NCBI GenBank assembly: GCA_028700355.1
Contig: JAQVSX010000033.1
Span: 1-7,009, forward strand
DNA from: Clostridia bacterium
Lineage (GTDB): Bacteria; Bacillota; Clostridia; Christensenellales; HGM11417
Length of the DNA stretch: 7,009 nt
Direction of reading: 5' to 3'
Shown: in pieces, positions 1 to 5,848 of the stretch
Layout of the letters: every line of letters starts with the position of its first letter
Numbering within the stretch: the stretch's first letter is position 1
The notes under the pieces: model-generated
Told to the model about the DNA's origin: nothing
The model's input: only the letters and a program-made list of their open reading frames with translations
The model's database searches: none
Program-made: the position numbers and the translations under genes

Positions 1-582
1 TACCGTAACGCTTTTTATGTCGTTATTTTTTATTATTGCTGCAAGTTTTTCTGTGTAATCAATATTGTCGAGTTTTGGACAGCCTATAAGAGTAATTTTA
101 TTTTTCATAAAGCGGTTGTGAAAATTGCCGTATGAGTATGCTGCGCAATCTGCAGAAATCATTAGATTGCAGCCATTAAAATACGGCGCATTTACAGGCA
201 CAAGCTTTATCTGCACGGGCCATTGGCTGAGTTTGCTTGAAGTATCTGTACTGTTGTTTTCTTCTTCTCTTATTGTCTGCCTCCTCAAAGATTTTGACAT
301 TGTGCCGGGGCAGCCGCAGGGTAGTTCTTCACCTTTTTTGTTAAACTTGTTTTTGCTTTTTATTACGGCTTCTTCATCATAGGGTAATGCTTCCCTTTCT
401 GTAAAAGTTATGGCGTTTGTAGGGCAAGCAGGGAGGCAGTCTCCCAAACCGTCGCAATAATCATCTCTTAAAAGCTTTGCTTTTCCGTTTACCATACCTA
501 TAGCGCCTTCATGGCAAGCATCAATACATGCGCCGCAGCCGTTGCATTTTTCTTGGTTTATCTGAATAATTTTTCTTATCAT
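1..582 (-). CDS. frdX: 4Fe-4S dicluster protein, FrdX type (partial, C-terminus off window)
   Basis: Reading from an ATG at 582 leftward, 194 codons stay open to the window edge, so the C-terminus is missing. The N-terminal ferredoxin module has CNGCGACIDAC (Cys 13, 16, 19, 23) and a second cluster with Cys 43, 49 and 53 (CDGLGDC, then ACP). A Lys/Glu-rich linker follows, with a CGCPG motif (Cys 89, 91). The rest is a conserved globular domain with NGC (138), SADCAAYSYGNF (Cys 146) and LIGCPKLD (Cys 168). This layout matches the clostridial ferredoxin-like proteins encoded beside hcp and hcpR and called FrdX. Their proposed role is electron transfer linked to the hybrid cluster protein in nitric oxide or hydroxylamine defence; that role is inferred from gene neighbourhood, not from this sequence. 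A good AAGGAG ribosome site lies 6 bases before the ATG. It is divergent from the HcpR-type regulator, and hcp would be expected further left. Family assignment is firm, the symbol less so. Confidence 0.88.
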   Translation of the reverse strand, partial: MIRKIIQINQEKCNGCGACIDACHEGAIGMVNGKAKLLRDDYCDGLGDCLPACPTNAITFTEREALPYDEEAVIKSKNKFNKKGEELPCGCPGTMSKSLRRQTIREEENNSTDTSSKLSQWPVQIKLVPVNAPYFNGCNLMISADCAAYSYGNFHNRFMKNKITLIGCPKLDNIDYTEKLAAIIKNNDIKSVTV

Positions 583-592
583 AATGTTCTCC

Positions 593-620
593 TTGACTTT
601 TTTTGTATAATAATTATAAT
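593..620 (+). promoter_or_regulatory. Predicted sigma-A promoter of the HcpR-type regulator
   Basis: TTGACT (593-598) and TATAAT (615-620) are separated by 16 bases, a near-consensus housekeeping promoter pointing right, with a start expected near 627. Its -10 overlaps the opposing frdX -10 (613-618), so polymerase should not be able to occupy both at once. A second TATAAT at 606-611 is too close to this -35 to be used with it. Confidence 0.6.
605..618 (-). promoter_or_regulatory. Predicted frdX promoter (-10 only, activator-dependent type)
   Basis: On the minus strand a perfect TATAAT occupies 618 to 613, giving a predicted transcription start near 606 and a 24-base leader carrying the AAGGAG site. 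The -35 position (641 to 636, CAGATT) does not resemble TTGACA. The palindrome at 641-654 is centred at 647.5, that is -41.5 from the predicted start. A good -10, no -35 and a dyad at -41.5 is the classic class II arrangement for Crp/Fnr activators. Start-site prediction is by spacing rule only. Confidence 0.55.
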
Positions 621-640
621 CTACTTTAAATAAAAAATCT

Positions 641-654
641 GTTGTATTTACAAC
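641..654. promoter_or_regulatory. Palindromic operator candidate for HcpR
   Basis: GTTGTATTTACAAC is a perfect dyad with 6-base arms (GTTGTA/TACAAC) around two bases, a size and symmetry suited to a Crp/Fnr-family dimer. It differs from the Fnr core TTGAT-N4-ATCAA. It sits at -41.5 for frdX and at about +15 to +28 for the regulator's own transcript, immediately before that gene's ribosome site. The inferred action is activation of frdX and roadblock-type repression of the regulator gene. Binding is not shown by sequence alone. Confidence 0.6.
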
Positions 655-656
655 AA

Positions 657-661
657 AAGGA
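657..661 (+). promoter_or_regulatory. Ribosome binding site fixing the hcpR start
   Basis: AAGGA lies 4 bases before the ATG at 666. The reading frame is open back to a TTG at 642, but that codon lies inside the palindrome and has no Shine-Dalgarno, so ATG 666 is the better start. Confidence 0.65.
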
Positions 662-665
662 TATT

Positions 666-1322
666 ATGGATAATATAATTTTAAATCATAAGCTATTTGA
701 CGGCATTGGGGAAAATGATTTGGATAACCTTTTAAAATGCTTAAAGTGCAAGGTCAAAACGCACCCCAAACAGCAAATTATCTTTAACGAAGGGCAGATT
801 ATCTATAACTTTGGAATTGTATTAAGCGGGAATTTGCATTTGTACGCTTATGATTTTTACGGCAACAGACAGATTTTGGCAAATATAGGCAGGGGTGAAA
901 TGTTTGCGGAAAGCTTTGCACTCGCAGGCGAGCCGTTGCCTTTTGAGGTCTATTCGGTGCAGGATTGCAGCTTGCTTTATATAAAATATACTAAGCTGTG
1001 TTCTGTCTGCCAAAATACCTGTTCTTATCATACACGGCTGATAAACAATATTATGCAGATAATAGCTGCAAAGAATATCAGCCTTACTCAAAAAATACGC
1101 CATATTACCGCAAAAAATGTAAGGGAAAAGGTATTGTCTTATTTATATTCGGTATCTAAAAATAAAAAATCAAATTATTTTGATATACCTTTTAACCGTC
1201 AGGAGCTTGCCGATTATCTTTCTGTGGACAGAAGTAATTTATCAAACGAAATAAGTAAGCTGAAACAAAGCGGGATTATAGAGTGTGAAAGAAATCGTTT
1301 TAAACTCAGCCGCAAAACATAA
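666..1322 (+). CDS. hcpR: Crp/Fnr-family transcriptional regulator, HcpR type
   Basis: A 218-residue protein with a cyclic-nucleotide-like sensor beta-barrel (about residues 10-110, with GIVLSGNLHLYAYDFYGNRQ and GRGEMFAESFALAG), a dimer helix (about 120-145) and a winged helix-turn-helix (RQELADYLSVDRSNLSNEISKLKQSG, 178-203). The barrel lacks the CRP cAMP-pocket signature, and there is no Fnr-type N-terminal cysteine cluster. Instead Cys 112, 115 and 119 form CSVCQNTCSYH at the barrel-helix junction, a motif I associate with clostridial HcpR-like proteins. Known HcpR proteins control hcp and frdX in nitrosative stress; the divergent FrdX-type gene supports the same role here. In the recognition helix the CRP RETVGR region reads RSNLSN, consistent with a site unlike TTGAT. 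The start is ATG 666 rather than TTG 642, because AAGGA precedes it and TTG would lie inside the palindrome. The family is sure; target identity is inference. Confidence 0.85.
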   Translation: MDNIILNHKLFDGIGENDLDNLLKCLKCKVKTHPKQQIIFNEGQIIYNFGIVLSGNLHLYAYDFYGNRQILANIGRGEMFAESFALAGEPLPFEVYSVQDCSLLYIKYTKLCSVCQNTCSYHTRLINNIMQIIAAKNISLTQKIRHITAKNVREKVLSYLYSVSKNKKSNYFDIPFNRQELADYLSVDRSNLSNEISKLKQSGIIECERNRFKLSRKT

Positions 1323-1335
1323 AGTTATGCGGCTG
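1307..1335. terminator. Stem-loop at the end of hcpR, between convergent genes
   Basis: CAGCCGCA (1307-1314) pairs perfectly with TGCGGCTG (1328-1335), an 8-base GC-rich stem with a 13-base loop. The left arm lies in the last codons of hcpR and the stop falls in the loop. It separates hcpR from the convergent LysM-CAP gene. Neither side carries a clean T-run: TAAAATAG follows on the plus strand and AGTTTAAAA on the minus strand. It may be a weak two-way terminator or a 3'-end protecting hairpin. Confidence 0.45.
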
Positions 1336-1371
1336 TAAAATAGTGTATAAGAATATATATAGATTTTTAGA

Positions 1372-2097
1372 TTATGCGGGTTTAATAAATATTTGCGTCC
1401 AGCAAAGTGTGCCGTTTGACGCTTTTGCAGCACCTACGCCAATTTGTGTAACATTTTTGCTTAATATATTAGCCCTGTGTCCGGCAGAATTCATCCAGCT
1501 GTTCATAACTTCCTGTGCGGTGCGCTGCCCTTTTGCGATGTTTTCAGCCGCAGAAGAAAACCTTAAACCAAAATCTTCAAGCATTTTAAAGGGTGAGCCG
1601 TAAACAGGTGAATAGTGGTTAAAATAATTGTTGCTTATCATATCCTGCGATTTTATCCTTGCCACCCTTGCGACCTGCCAATTATGTGTTAAAGGACCTA
1701 AACCGTTTTTGCTGCGCTCTGTATTGACAAGTCTTATTACCTCTTGTTCTAAAGCCGCAAGGGGAGCGCCCTGCGGAATATTCAGCTTCTGACCGGGATA
1801 AATCAGGCTAAGGTTTTTTATTTGTGGATTTGCTTTTGCAAGCTCGCTCAGACCAATTTCGTATTTAACGGCTATGCGCCATAAGCTGTCGCCGCTTTGT
1901 ACCGTATATGTAACGGGAGCGCCGTCCGCCGTTAATATACTGTCATCACTTTGCTGCGCCTTATTGCAGTCTTCGCAAGGCTTTCCCGATGCAAAAAAAG
2001 CATACTGCGTGCCGCCTGCGCCTCCCGATATTATAAGAAATGCCATAAGTAGTAGTACAAGCCCCGCTAACAGTTTAAATCTGAAATTGAAATTCAT
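1372..2097 (-). CDS. Secreted LysM + CAP-domain protein (YkwD-like)
   Basis: A 241-residue protein starting at ATG 2097, with AGGAG (2109-2105) 7 bases before it. Residues 1-24 are a short basic N-terminus and a hydrophobic segment (KLLAGLVLLLMAFLIISGG), so it is exported or membrane-anchored. A spacer with CEDC (Cys 41, 44) follows, then one LysM peptidoglycan-binding repeat (about 63-108: YTVQSGDSLWRIA to YPGQKLNIP). A CAP/SCP domain (about 113-239) follows, with the conserved His 161 (NYFNHYSP), Glu 185 (AENIAKG) and His 207 (SAGHRANIL). Proteins of this architecture are often labelled YkwD or SafA-like and are linked to cell wall or spore coat, but the CAP domain's biochemical activity is unsettled. 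The Cys pair near the membrane could form a disulfide or bind metal. It is divergent from ku and convergent with hcpR, with no evident functional link to either. I found no convincing promoter for it in 2098-2253. Confidence 0.88.
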   Translation of the reverse strand: MNFNFRFKLLAGLVLLLMAFLIISGGAGGTQYAFFASGKPCEDCNKAQQSDDSILTADGAPVTYTVQSGDSLWRIAVKYEIGLSELAKANPQIKNLSLIYPGQKLNIPQGAPLAALEQEVIRLVNTERSKNGLGPLTHNWQVARVARIKSQDMISNNYFNHYSPVYGSPFKMLEDFGLRFSSAAENIAKGQRTAQEVMNSWMNSAGHRANILSKNVTQIGVGAAKASNGTLCWTQIFIKPA

Positions 2098-2214
2098 TAT
2101 ATTTCTCCTGTGCTTTTGATTTCACTATTATTATTAATAAAAATATCAAAATTATGTAAGAGTTGCCTATGCGTGCTTATTATTGTTTAAAATAGTTTCG
2201 GCATAAAGTTTATA

Positions 2215-2231
2215 TGCGCTTTTTTTGCGCA
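2215..2231. repeat. Small inverted repeat in the ku leader
   Basis: TGCGC (2215-2219) and GCGCA (2227-2231) flank seven T residues, giving a short 5-base stem 9 bases before the ku GGGAGG ribosome site. The stem is too short to call a terminator; it may be a leader hairpin or chance. Confidence 0.25.
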
Positions 2232-2253
2232 AATTATAGCGGGAGGTATTTTT

Positions 2254-3060
2254 ATGGCAATAAAAACATCTATAAGCTTTGGGCTTGTATATATACCCGT
2301 TAAGCTTCAAAACATTATAAAAACCAACGATATAAGCTTTAACCTTTTGCACAGAAAGCATAAAAGCAGGATTTCTTACCGCAAAACCTGCCCGCAGTGC
2401 GATGAGGATGTTCCCCAAAAGGATATTGTTAAGGGCTTTGAATACGAAGAAGGAAAATACGTTATATTTGAGGACAGCGACTTTGAAAGAATAAAATCCA
2501 AAAAAGATAAAACCGTAACGATAGAAAAATTTATCGATATTGAAGAAATTGACCCCATTTATTACGAAAAGGCGTATTATGTGCAGCCTGCCGCAGGGGC
2601 GGAAAGGGCATTTGCTCTGCTACTCAAGACGCTTGAGGACGAAGGCAAGGTAGGAATAGCCAAAACGGTGCTGGGAACAAAGGACTGTCTTGTGTCGCTT
2701 CGTTCTAGGCGGGGCGATATGGTGCTTTCTACAATGCATTTTTACGAGGAGGTGCAGCAAAATCAATTTAACAACGCAGAAAGAAAAGTAGACGAAAAAG
2801 AGTTTGAGCTTGCAAAGGCAATAGTAAAAAATATGTCGGGAGAATTTGACATTACTCAGTATAAAGACGAGTACAGGGAAAAGCTGCATAGCGCCATAGA
2901 GCAAAAGATTAACGGCAAACAGATAGTAACGCCCAAAGACAAGGAAGGCTATAAAAATGTTATTAACCTTATGGATGCATTACAGCAAAGCCTTTCAATT
3001 TCCGAAAAAAAGCAAAAAATCAGCGATACAAAAAAACAAAAAGATAAGAAAAAAGCGTAA
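2254..3060 (+). CDS. ku: Ku, DNA-end-binding protein of bacterial NHEJ
   Basis: A 268-residue protein, the usual length for bacterial homodimeric Ku (about 260-300). It opens with the family hallmark SISFGLVYIPVKL (6-18), followed by ISFNLLHRKHKSRISYRK and a CPQC pair (Cys 46, 49). The Ku core then runs through KGFEYEEGKYVIFEDSDFE, the IDPIYYEKAYYVQP strand region and the KTLEDEGKVGIAK to SLRSRRGDMVLSTMHF segment. It ends in a lysine-rich tail (9 Lys in 252-268), typical of the tails that aid DNA binding and movement inward from the end. Ku rings double-strand ends and recruits the ligase. GGGAGG 7 bases before ATG 2254 supports the start. Its TAA shares its last base with the ATG of the downstream ligase (TAATG), implying translational coupling. 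Only a weak TTGCCT-17-TTTAAA (2163-2191) is seen as a possible promoter. Confidence 0.96.
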   Translation: MAIKTSISFGLVYIPVKLQNIIKTNDISFNLLHRKHKSRISYRKTCPQCDEDVPQKDIVKGFEYEEGKYVIFEDSDFERIKSKKDKTVTIEKFIDIEEIDPIYYEKAYYVQPAAGAERAFALLLKTLEDEGKVGIAKTVLGTKDCLVSLRSRRGDMVLSTMHFYEEVQQNQFNNAERKVDEKEFELAKAIVKNMSGEFDITQYKDEYREKLHSAIEQKINGKQIVTPKDKEGYKNVINLMDALQQSLSISEKKQKISDTKKQKDKKKA

Positions 3061-3986
3061 TGATAACATTTTATGATAAAAACATAGTGCCTATGAAATT
3101 AAACAGATGCGCCCCCTTTGACAGCGACGATTATATTTTCGAGGTGAAGTTTGACGGCGCAAGGTGTCTTGCTTATTTAAACGGTAAAACGCAGCTAATA
3201 AACAAAAGGTTTAAGGATGTAACGAGTGTTTATCCCGAATTATCGCAAATGCATAAATGCGCAAAAGAAAGGTGTATAATCGACGGCGAGCTTGTCGCTT
3301 TTAAAGACGGTGTGCCAGATTTTGCAACACTTATGAAAAGAAGTCTGTTGACCGATTCCTTTAAAATAGCTATAAGAAGTAAAAAAATCATAGTACACTT
3401 TGCGGCTTTTGACATACTTTTTATTAAAGATGAGGACATTACCCGTCTGCCGCTTTTAAAGCGCAAGAAGATACTTCAAGAAAATATACAAGAGGACGGT
3501 TTGCTTACACTTACAAGGTATATAAGGGGAAGCGGAATAAAATATTTTGAGCTTGCAAAAAGTAAGAAACTTGAAGGCGTTATCGCAAAGCATATTGACA
3601 GCGAATATCAAGCGGGGAAACGCTCTGATTATTGGTTTAAAATAAAAAATATGGAGGATGAGGATTTTATTATATGCGGCTTTACTTTGGACGAAGAGGG
3701 CGGCATAAAATATCTTTTACTCGGTCAGTATGACGGGGACGAACTTTTTCATACCGCAACCGTGTATACGCCCAAAAAATTTGTTCATAAGGCGGTGCTT
3801 GAATTTGCCGCTAACAATACTATGCCGAGGCATAAAAATTTTAGTAAAGAGGGCATATATATAAAGCCGCAAATTGTATGCAATGTGGAATATATGGCAA
3901 AGACAAAAAGCGGCGCAATGCGGCAATCTATATTTAAAGGATTAAAAGATGATGTAAACCCGCTTGAATGTATTGTCAAAAAATAA
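3060..3986 (+). CDS. ligD: ATP-dependent DNA ligase, ligase-only LigD homologue (NHEJ)
   Basis: A 308-residue ATP-dependent ligase containing only the nucleotidyltransferase and OB-fold domains; the polymerase and 3'-phosphoesterase domains of full-length LigD are absent. Motif I is EVKFDGAR, with Lys 30 as the adenylated residue. Motif Ia lies around NKRFKD (48-53, Arg 50), motif III around IDGELVAF (Asp 75, Glu 77) and motif IIIa at HFAAFDILF. Motif IV is LEGVIAK (Glu 172) and motif V WFKIK (Lys 194, Lys 196). The OB fold spans about 200-300 and ends QSIFKGLKDD. All catalytic residues expected of the family are visible, so it should be active. It overlaps ku by one base, so the pair forms a minimal NHEJ operon that seals Ku-bound ends. 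Gap filling and end processing would have to come from proteins elsewhere. The symbol is for the ligase domain of LigD; some databases use other names for standalone forms. Confidence 0.95.
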   Translation: MITFYDKNIVPMKLNRCAPFDSDDYIFEVKFDGARCLAYLNGKTQLINKRFKDVTSVYPELSQMHKCAKERCIIDGELVAFKDGVPDFATLMKRSLLTDSFKIAIRSKKIIVHFAAFDILFIKDEDITRLPLLKRKKILQENIQEDGLLTLTRYIRGSGIKYFELAKSKKLEGVIAKHIDSEYQAGKRSDYWFKIKNMEDEDFIICGFTLDEEGGIKYLLLGQYDGDELFHTATVYTPKKFVHKAVLEFAANNTMPRHKNFSKEGIYIKPQIVCNVEYMAKTKSGAMRQSIFKGLKDDVNPLECIVKK

Positions 3987-3996
3987 AATGAAATTA

Positions 3997-4014
3997 AAAA
4001 TCAAGGTTGATTTT
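3997..4014. promoter_or_regulatory. Inverted repeat overlapping the -35 of the ATP-grasp operon
   Basis: AAAATCAAGGTTGATTTT has perfect 8-base arms around GG. Its right half contains the -35 TTGATT, so a protein bound here would block or remodel the promoter. It also lies 10 bases after the ligD stop and could be a weak AT-rich terminator, but only two G-C pairs occur in the arms and the T-run is short. An operator is the better guess. Confidence 0.4.
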
Positions 4015-4035
4015 AGTCATAATATATGTTAAAAT
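4007..4035 (+). promoter_or_regulatory. Predicted sigma-A promoter with extended -10
   Basis: TTGATT (4007-4012) and TAAAAT (4030-4035) are 17 bases apart, and TG at 4027-4028 gives an extended -10. The predicted start is near 4042, leaving about 34 bases of leader before the ATP-grasp ATG. It may drive the whole run to the sigma factor gene, since no comparable promoter is seen before the STAS gene. Confidence 0.65.
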
Positions 4036-4065
4036 ATATTTTGATAATAAAAATTTCTGAATTTT

Positions 4066-4070
4066 GGTGA
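4066..4070 (+). promoter_or_regulatory. Ribosome binding site fixing the first ATP-grasp start
   Basis: GGTGA, complementary to the 16S 3' end, lies 5 bases before ATG 4076. The frame is open to a TTG at 4064 and a GTG at 4067, but these overlap the site itself, so ATG 4076 is preferred. Confidence 0.6.
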
Positions 4071-4075
4071 ACCTG

Positions 4076-4960
4076 ATGGCAAAAACCGGTTACGTTGTAA
4101 GCAACGGTTATGTAAACATAAACAAGATGAGAGAGCTTGCCGACAGGTTTAAGGCTTTGTTTTTAAAGCATTGTTGCGATGTAGAGGTTGTAAGTACGGC
4201 AGAGATTTATCCCGTTGTACAAAATGACGGCAGTATAGACATAAAAGGGCTGAGCCGTTCTGATTTTATATTATTTTGGGATAAAGACGTGCTTTTGGCA
4301 CAGGTACTTGAAAAGGCGGGGCATAGACTTTATAACAGTTCAAAGGCTATACAGATTTGCGACAACAAGATTTATACACATAATTACCTTTCGGGGCATA
4401 ATATAAAAATGCCTAAAACATTGCCTATGCCGCTTGTTTTTGAAGGTTCGCCTTATTATAACGAAAAATTTTTAGATACTGCCGAAAAGGAAATAGGGTA
4501 TCCTATGATAATTAAAGAGGCATACGGCTCTTTCGGAAAGCAGGTTTATCTTTGTAATGACAGGCAGCAGGTAAATTCCCTTGTAAAAAAGCTTAAATAT
4601 AAACCATATCTTTTTCAGCAATTTATTTCAGAAAGCAAGGGAAAGGACATAAGAATATTTTTAGTGGGCGGAAAGGTAATTGCGTCAATGCTGAGGGAAA
4701 ACGATAAGGACTTCCGCGCAAATATAAGCATAGGCGGAAAAATGACGGCTATTACCCCCCCTGATGAGTACATAGATGTTGCGGTAAAAGCCGCAGATAT
4801 TATAGGGCTTGATTATTGCGGAGTGGATTTGCTAATCGGAAGCGGCGGTCCGCTGCTGTGCGAAGTAAACTCTAACGCTCACTTTAAAAATATACAGCTA
4901 TGCAGCGGAATTGATGTAGCCGAGCATTTTGTTAAATACATTATAGGCGAAGCGGTATGA
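4076..4960 (+). CDS. RimK-like ATP-grasp ligase, first of a tandem pair
   Basis: A 294-residue ATP-grasp protein of the RimK/glutathione-synthetase type; substrate unknown. These enzymes activate a carboxylate as acyl-phosphate with ATP and join it to an amine. An N-terminal pre-ATP-grasp domain (about 1-90) ends in LYNSSKAIQICDNKIYTH. The ATP-binding core has YPMIIKEAYGSFGKQVYL (Lys 147 and the flexible Gly loop), LFQQFISESKGKDIRIFLV, and RANISIGGK. The metal site is GVDLL (Asp 251) and CEVNSNAHF (Glu 263, Asn 265), so every canonical ATP/Mg residue is present and activity is likely. Its stop overlaps the start of the next, paralogous gene (ATGA). RimK-like function on a protein tail, a peptide or a small molecule cannot be told apart here. 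No dedicated substrate or carrier gene is evident nearby. Confidence 0.88.
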   Translation: MAKTGYVVSNGYVNINKMRELADRFKALFLKHCCDVEVVSTAEIYPVVQNDGSIDIKGLSRSDFILFWDKDVLLAQVLEKAGHRLYNSSKAIQICDNKIYTHNYLSGHNIKMPKTLPMPLVFEGSPYYNEKFLDTAEKEIGYPMIIKEAYGSFGKQVYLCNDRQQVNSLVKKLKYKPYLFQQFISESKGKDIRIFLVGGKVIASMLRENDKDFRANISIGGKMTAITPPDEYIDVAVKAADIIGLDYCGVDLLIGSGGPLLCEVNSNAHFKNIQLCSGIDVAEHFVKYIIGEAV

Positions 4961-5808
4961 AAAGGGGGCTTTTGATTTATACCGACAGCGGCTATGAGGC
5001 AAACAAGGATTTTGCTCAAAGGTTTAAGCTTGGCGGCAATAAATACGGGCTTGATATTGATATATTGCTTGAAAGCAAAACCGTTTACGGTATAAATGAG
5101 GGCAACTTTTACTTTAACTATGGCAAACCTGATTTTGTAATTAACAGGACGAGAAATTATTATTTGGCTTTTATACTTGAACAGCTTGGCATAAGGGTTT
5201 TTAACAACAGCGGAGTTACAAGGCAGTGCAACGACAAGGCGGACGCATATTTAGCTGCGGCAAAATATAAAGTGCCTTGCCTAAGTACCTATATATCCGC
5301 CAAAGAGTATGGGCTTTATGCGGAAAGTTTTCCCGCTGTTGCAAAGCAGCTTTTCTCGCACGGCGGCAAAAAAGTGTTTTTATGCAGTTGTAAAAAGGAA
5401 TTGGAAGAAAGCGCCTTGCAAATAGAAGGCGGCTACGCAATAACACAAAATTTTCTCGGCGGCAAAGAGATAAACGACATAAGGGTTTATGTTTTGGCAA
5501 ATAAAATAATAGGTGCGGTTAAAAGGACTGCGCATGAGGGCGGATTTAAGGCAAATTACTGCTGTGGAGCAGATATTGCGCTATTTTCGCCGCACCAAAG
5601 GCTTGTCAGATACATAAACAGATTTTTAAAACATAATTATTATGATTTTGCGGGTTTTGATTTTTTGACGGCAGATTTTGCCAATTATTACTTTAACGAA
5701 ATTGAGGACTGTGTCGGCAGCAGAACGCTATGCATACTTAAAGATATAGATACAAGCAGTTTGTTTATGCAGCATATAAGCATAGCTTTAAACGGCAAGC
5801 CCTGTTAA
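4957..5808 (+). CDS. ATP-grasp ligase paralogue with NEIED metal motif, second of the pair
   Basis: A 283-residue ATP-grasp protein, collinear with its upstream neighbour. VFNNSGVTRQCNDKADAY matches the preceding gene's LYNSSKAIQICDNK segment. FPAVAKQLFSHGGKKVFLC (Lys 130, Gly 136-137) matches its Lys/Gly loop, and NDIRVYVLANKIIGAVKRTA its central strands. The metal site is GFDFL (Asp 235) plus FNEIEDCVGSRTL (Glu 248, Glu 250), so Glu replaces the usual third-ligand Asn. I associate a similar NEIED(V)VGAR motif with a clostridial ATP-grasp family of unknown function, so this is probably a family trait rather than decay. Nine cysteines, including an adjacent CC at 202-203, are unusual. ATG 4957 overlaps the previous stop by 4 bases and has no good Shine-Dalgarno (only GGCGA nearby), implying translational coupling and a matched product ratio. 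The two proteins may form a heteromer or act in sequence; substrate unknown. Confidence 0.85.
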   Translation: MKRGLLIYTDSGYEANKDFAQRFKLGGNKYGLDIDILLESKTVYGINEGNFYFNYGKPDFVINRTRNYYLAFILEQLGIRVFNNSGVTRQCNDKADAYLAAAKYKVPCLSTYISAKEYGLYAESFPAVAKQLFSHGGKKVFLCSCKKELEESALQIEGGYAITQNFLGGKEINDIRVYVLANKIIGAVKRTAHEGGFKANYCCGADIALFSPHQRLVRYINRFLKHNYYDFAGFDFLTADFANYYFNEIEDCVGSRTLCILKDIDTSSLFMQHISIALNGKPC

Positions 5809-5811
5809 TTT

Positions 5812-5825
5812 TATTTAATTAAATA
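5812..5825. repeat. 14-base perfect palindrome before the STAS gene
   Basis: TATTTAATTAAATA is perfectly self-complementary and lies in the 40-base gap between the second ATP-grasp gene and the STAS gene. It is all A/T, so it may be chance in this AT-rich spacer. A regulatory or mild processing role is possible. I see no convincing promoter in the gap. Confidence 0.3.
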
Positions 5826-5848
5826 CAAATATAAAAAGGTGGTTTATT

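Noticed and set aside
125..382. Open frame of 85 codons on the plus strand
   Set aside because: It is antisense to the clear 4Fe-4S protein gene, has no ribosome site and encodes no recognisable protein.
642..665. TTG 642 as the start of the Crp/Fnr regulator, adding 8 residues
   Set aside because: It has no Shine-Dalgarno and lies inside the palindromic operator; ATG 666 has AAGGA in place.
1343..1603. Plus-strand open frame of 86 codons
   Set aside because: It is antisense to the CAP domain of the LysM-CAP gene, whose motifs are unambiguous.
2215..2231. Hairpin with T7 as a terminator or riboswitch in the ku leader
   Set aside because: The stem is only 5 bases with the T-run in the loop rather than after it, and no riboswitch core is seen.
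2098..2253. SigG- or SigE-type sporulation promoters for ku or the LysM-CAP gene
   Set aside because: I looked because ku-ligD is forespore-expressed in Bacillus. A minus-strand CATAATT resembles a -10, but no -35 lies at the right spacing on either strand.
2167..2418. Minus-strand open frame across the ku start
   Set aside because: It is antisense to ku with no supporting signals; similar minus-strand frames at 2376-2558, 2620-2904, 3230-3466, 3717-3979 and 5216-5500 are rejected for the same reason.
4215..4222. TTGTACAA as a second HcpR-like site
   Set aside because: It is an 8-base palindrome inside a coding region with different spacing from the dyad at 641-654; likely chance.
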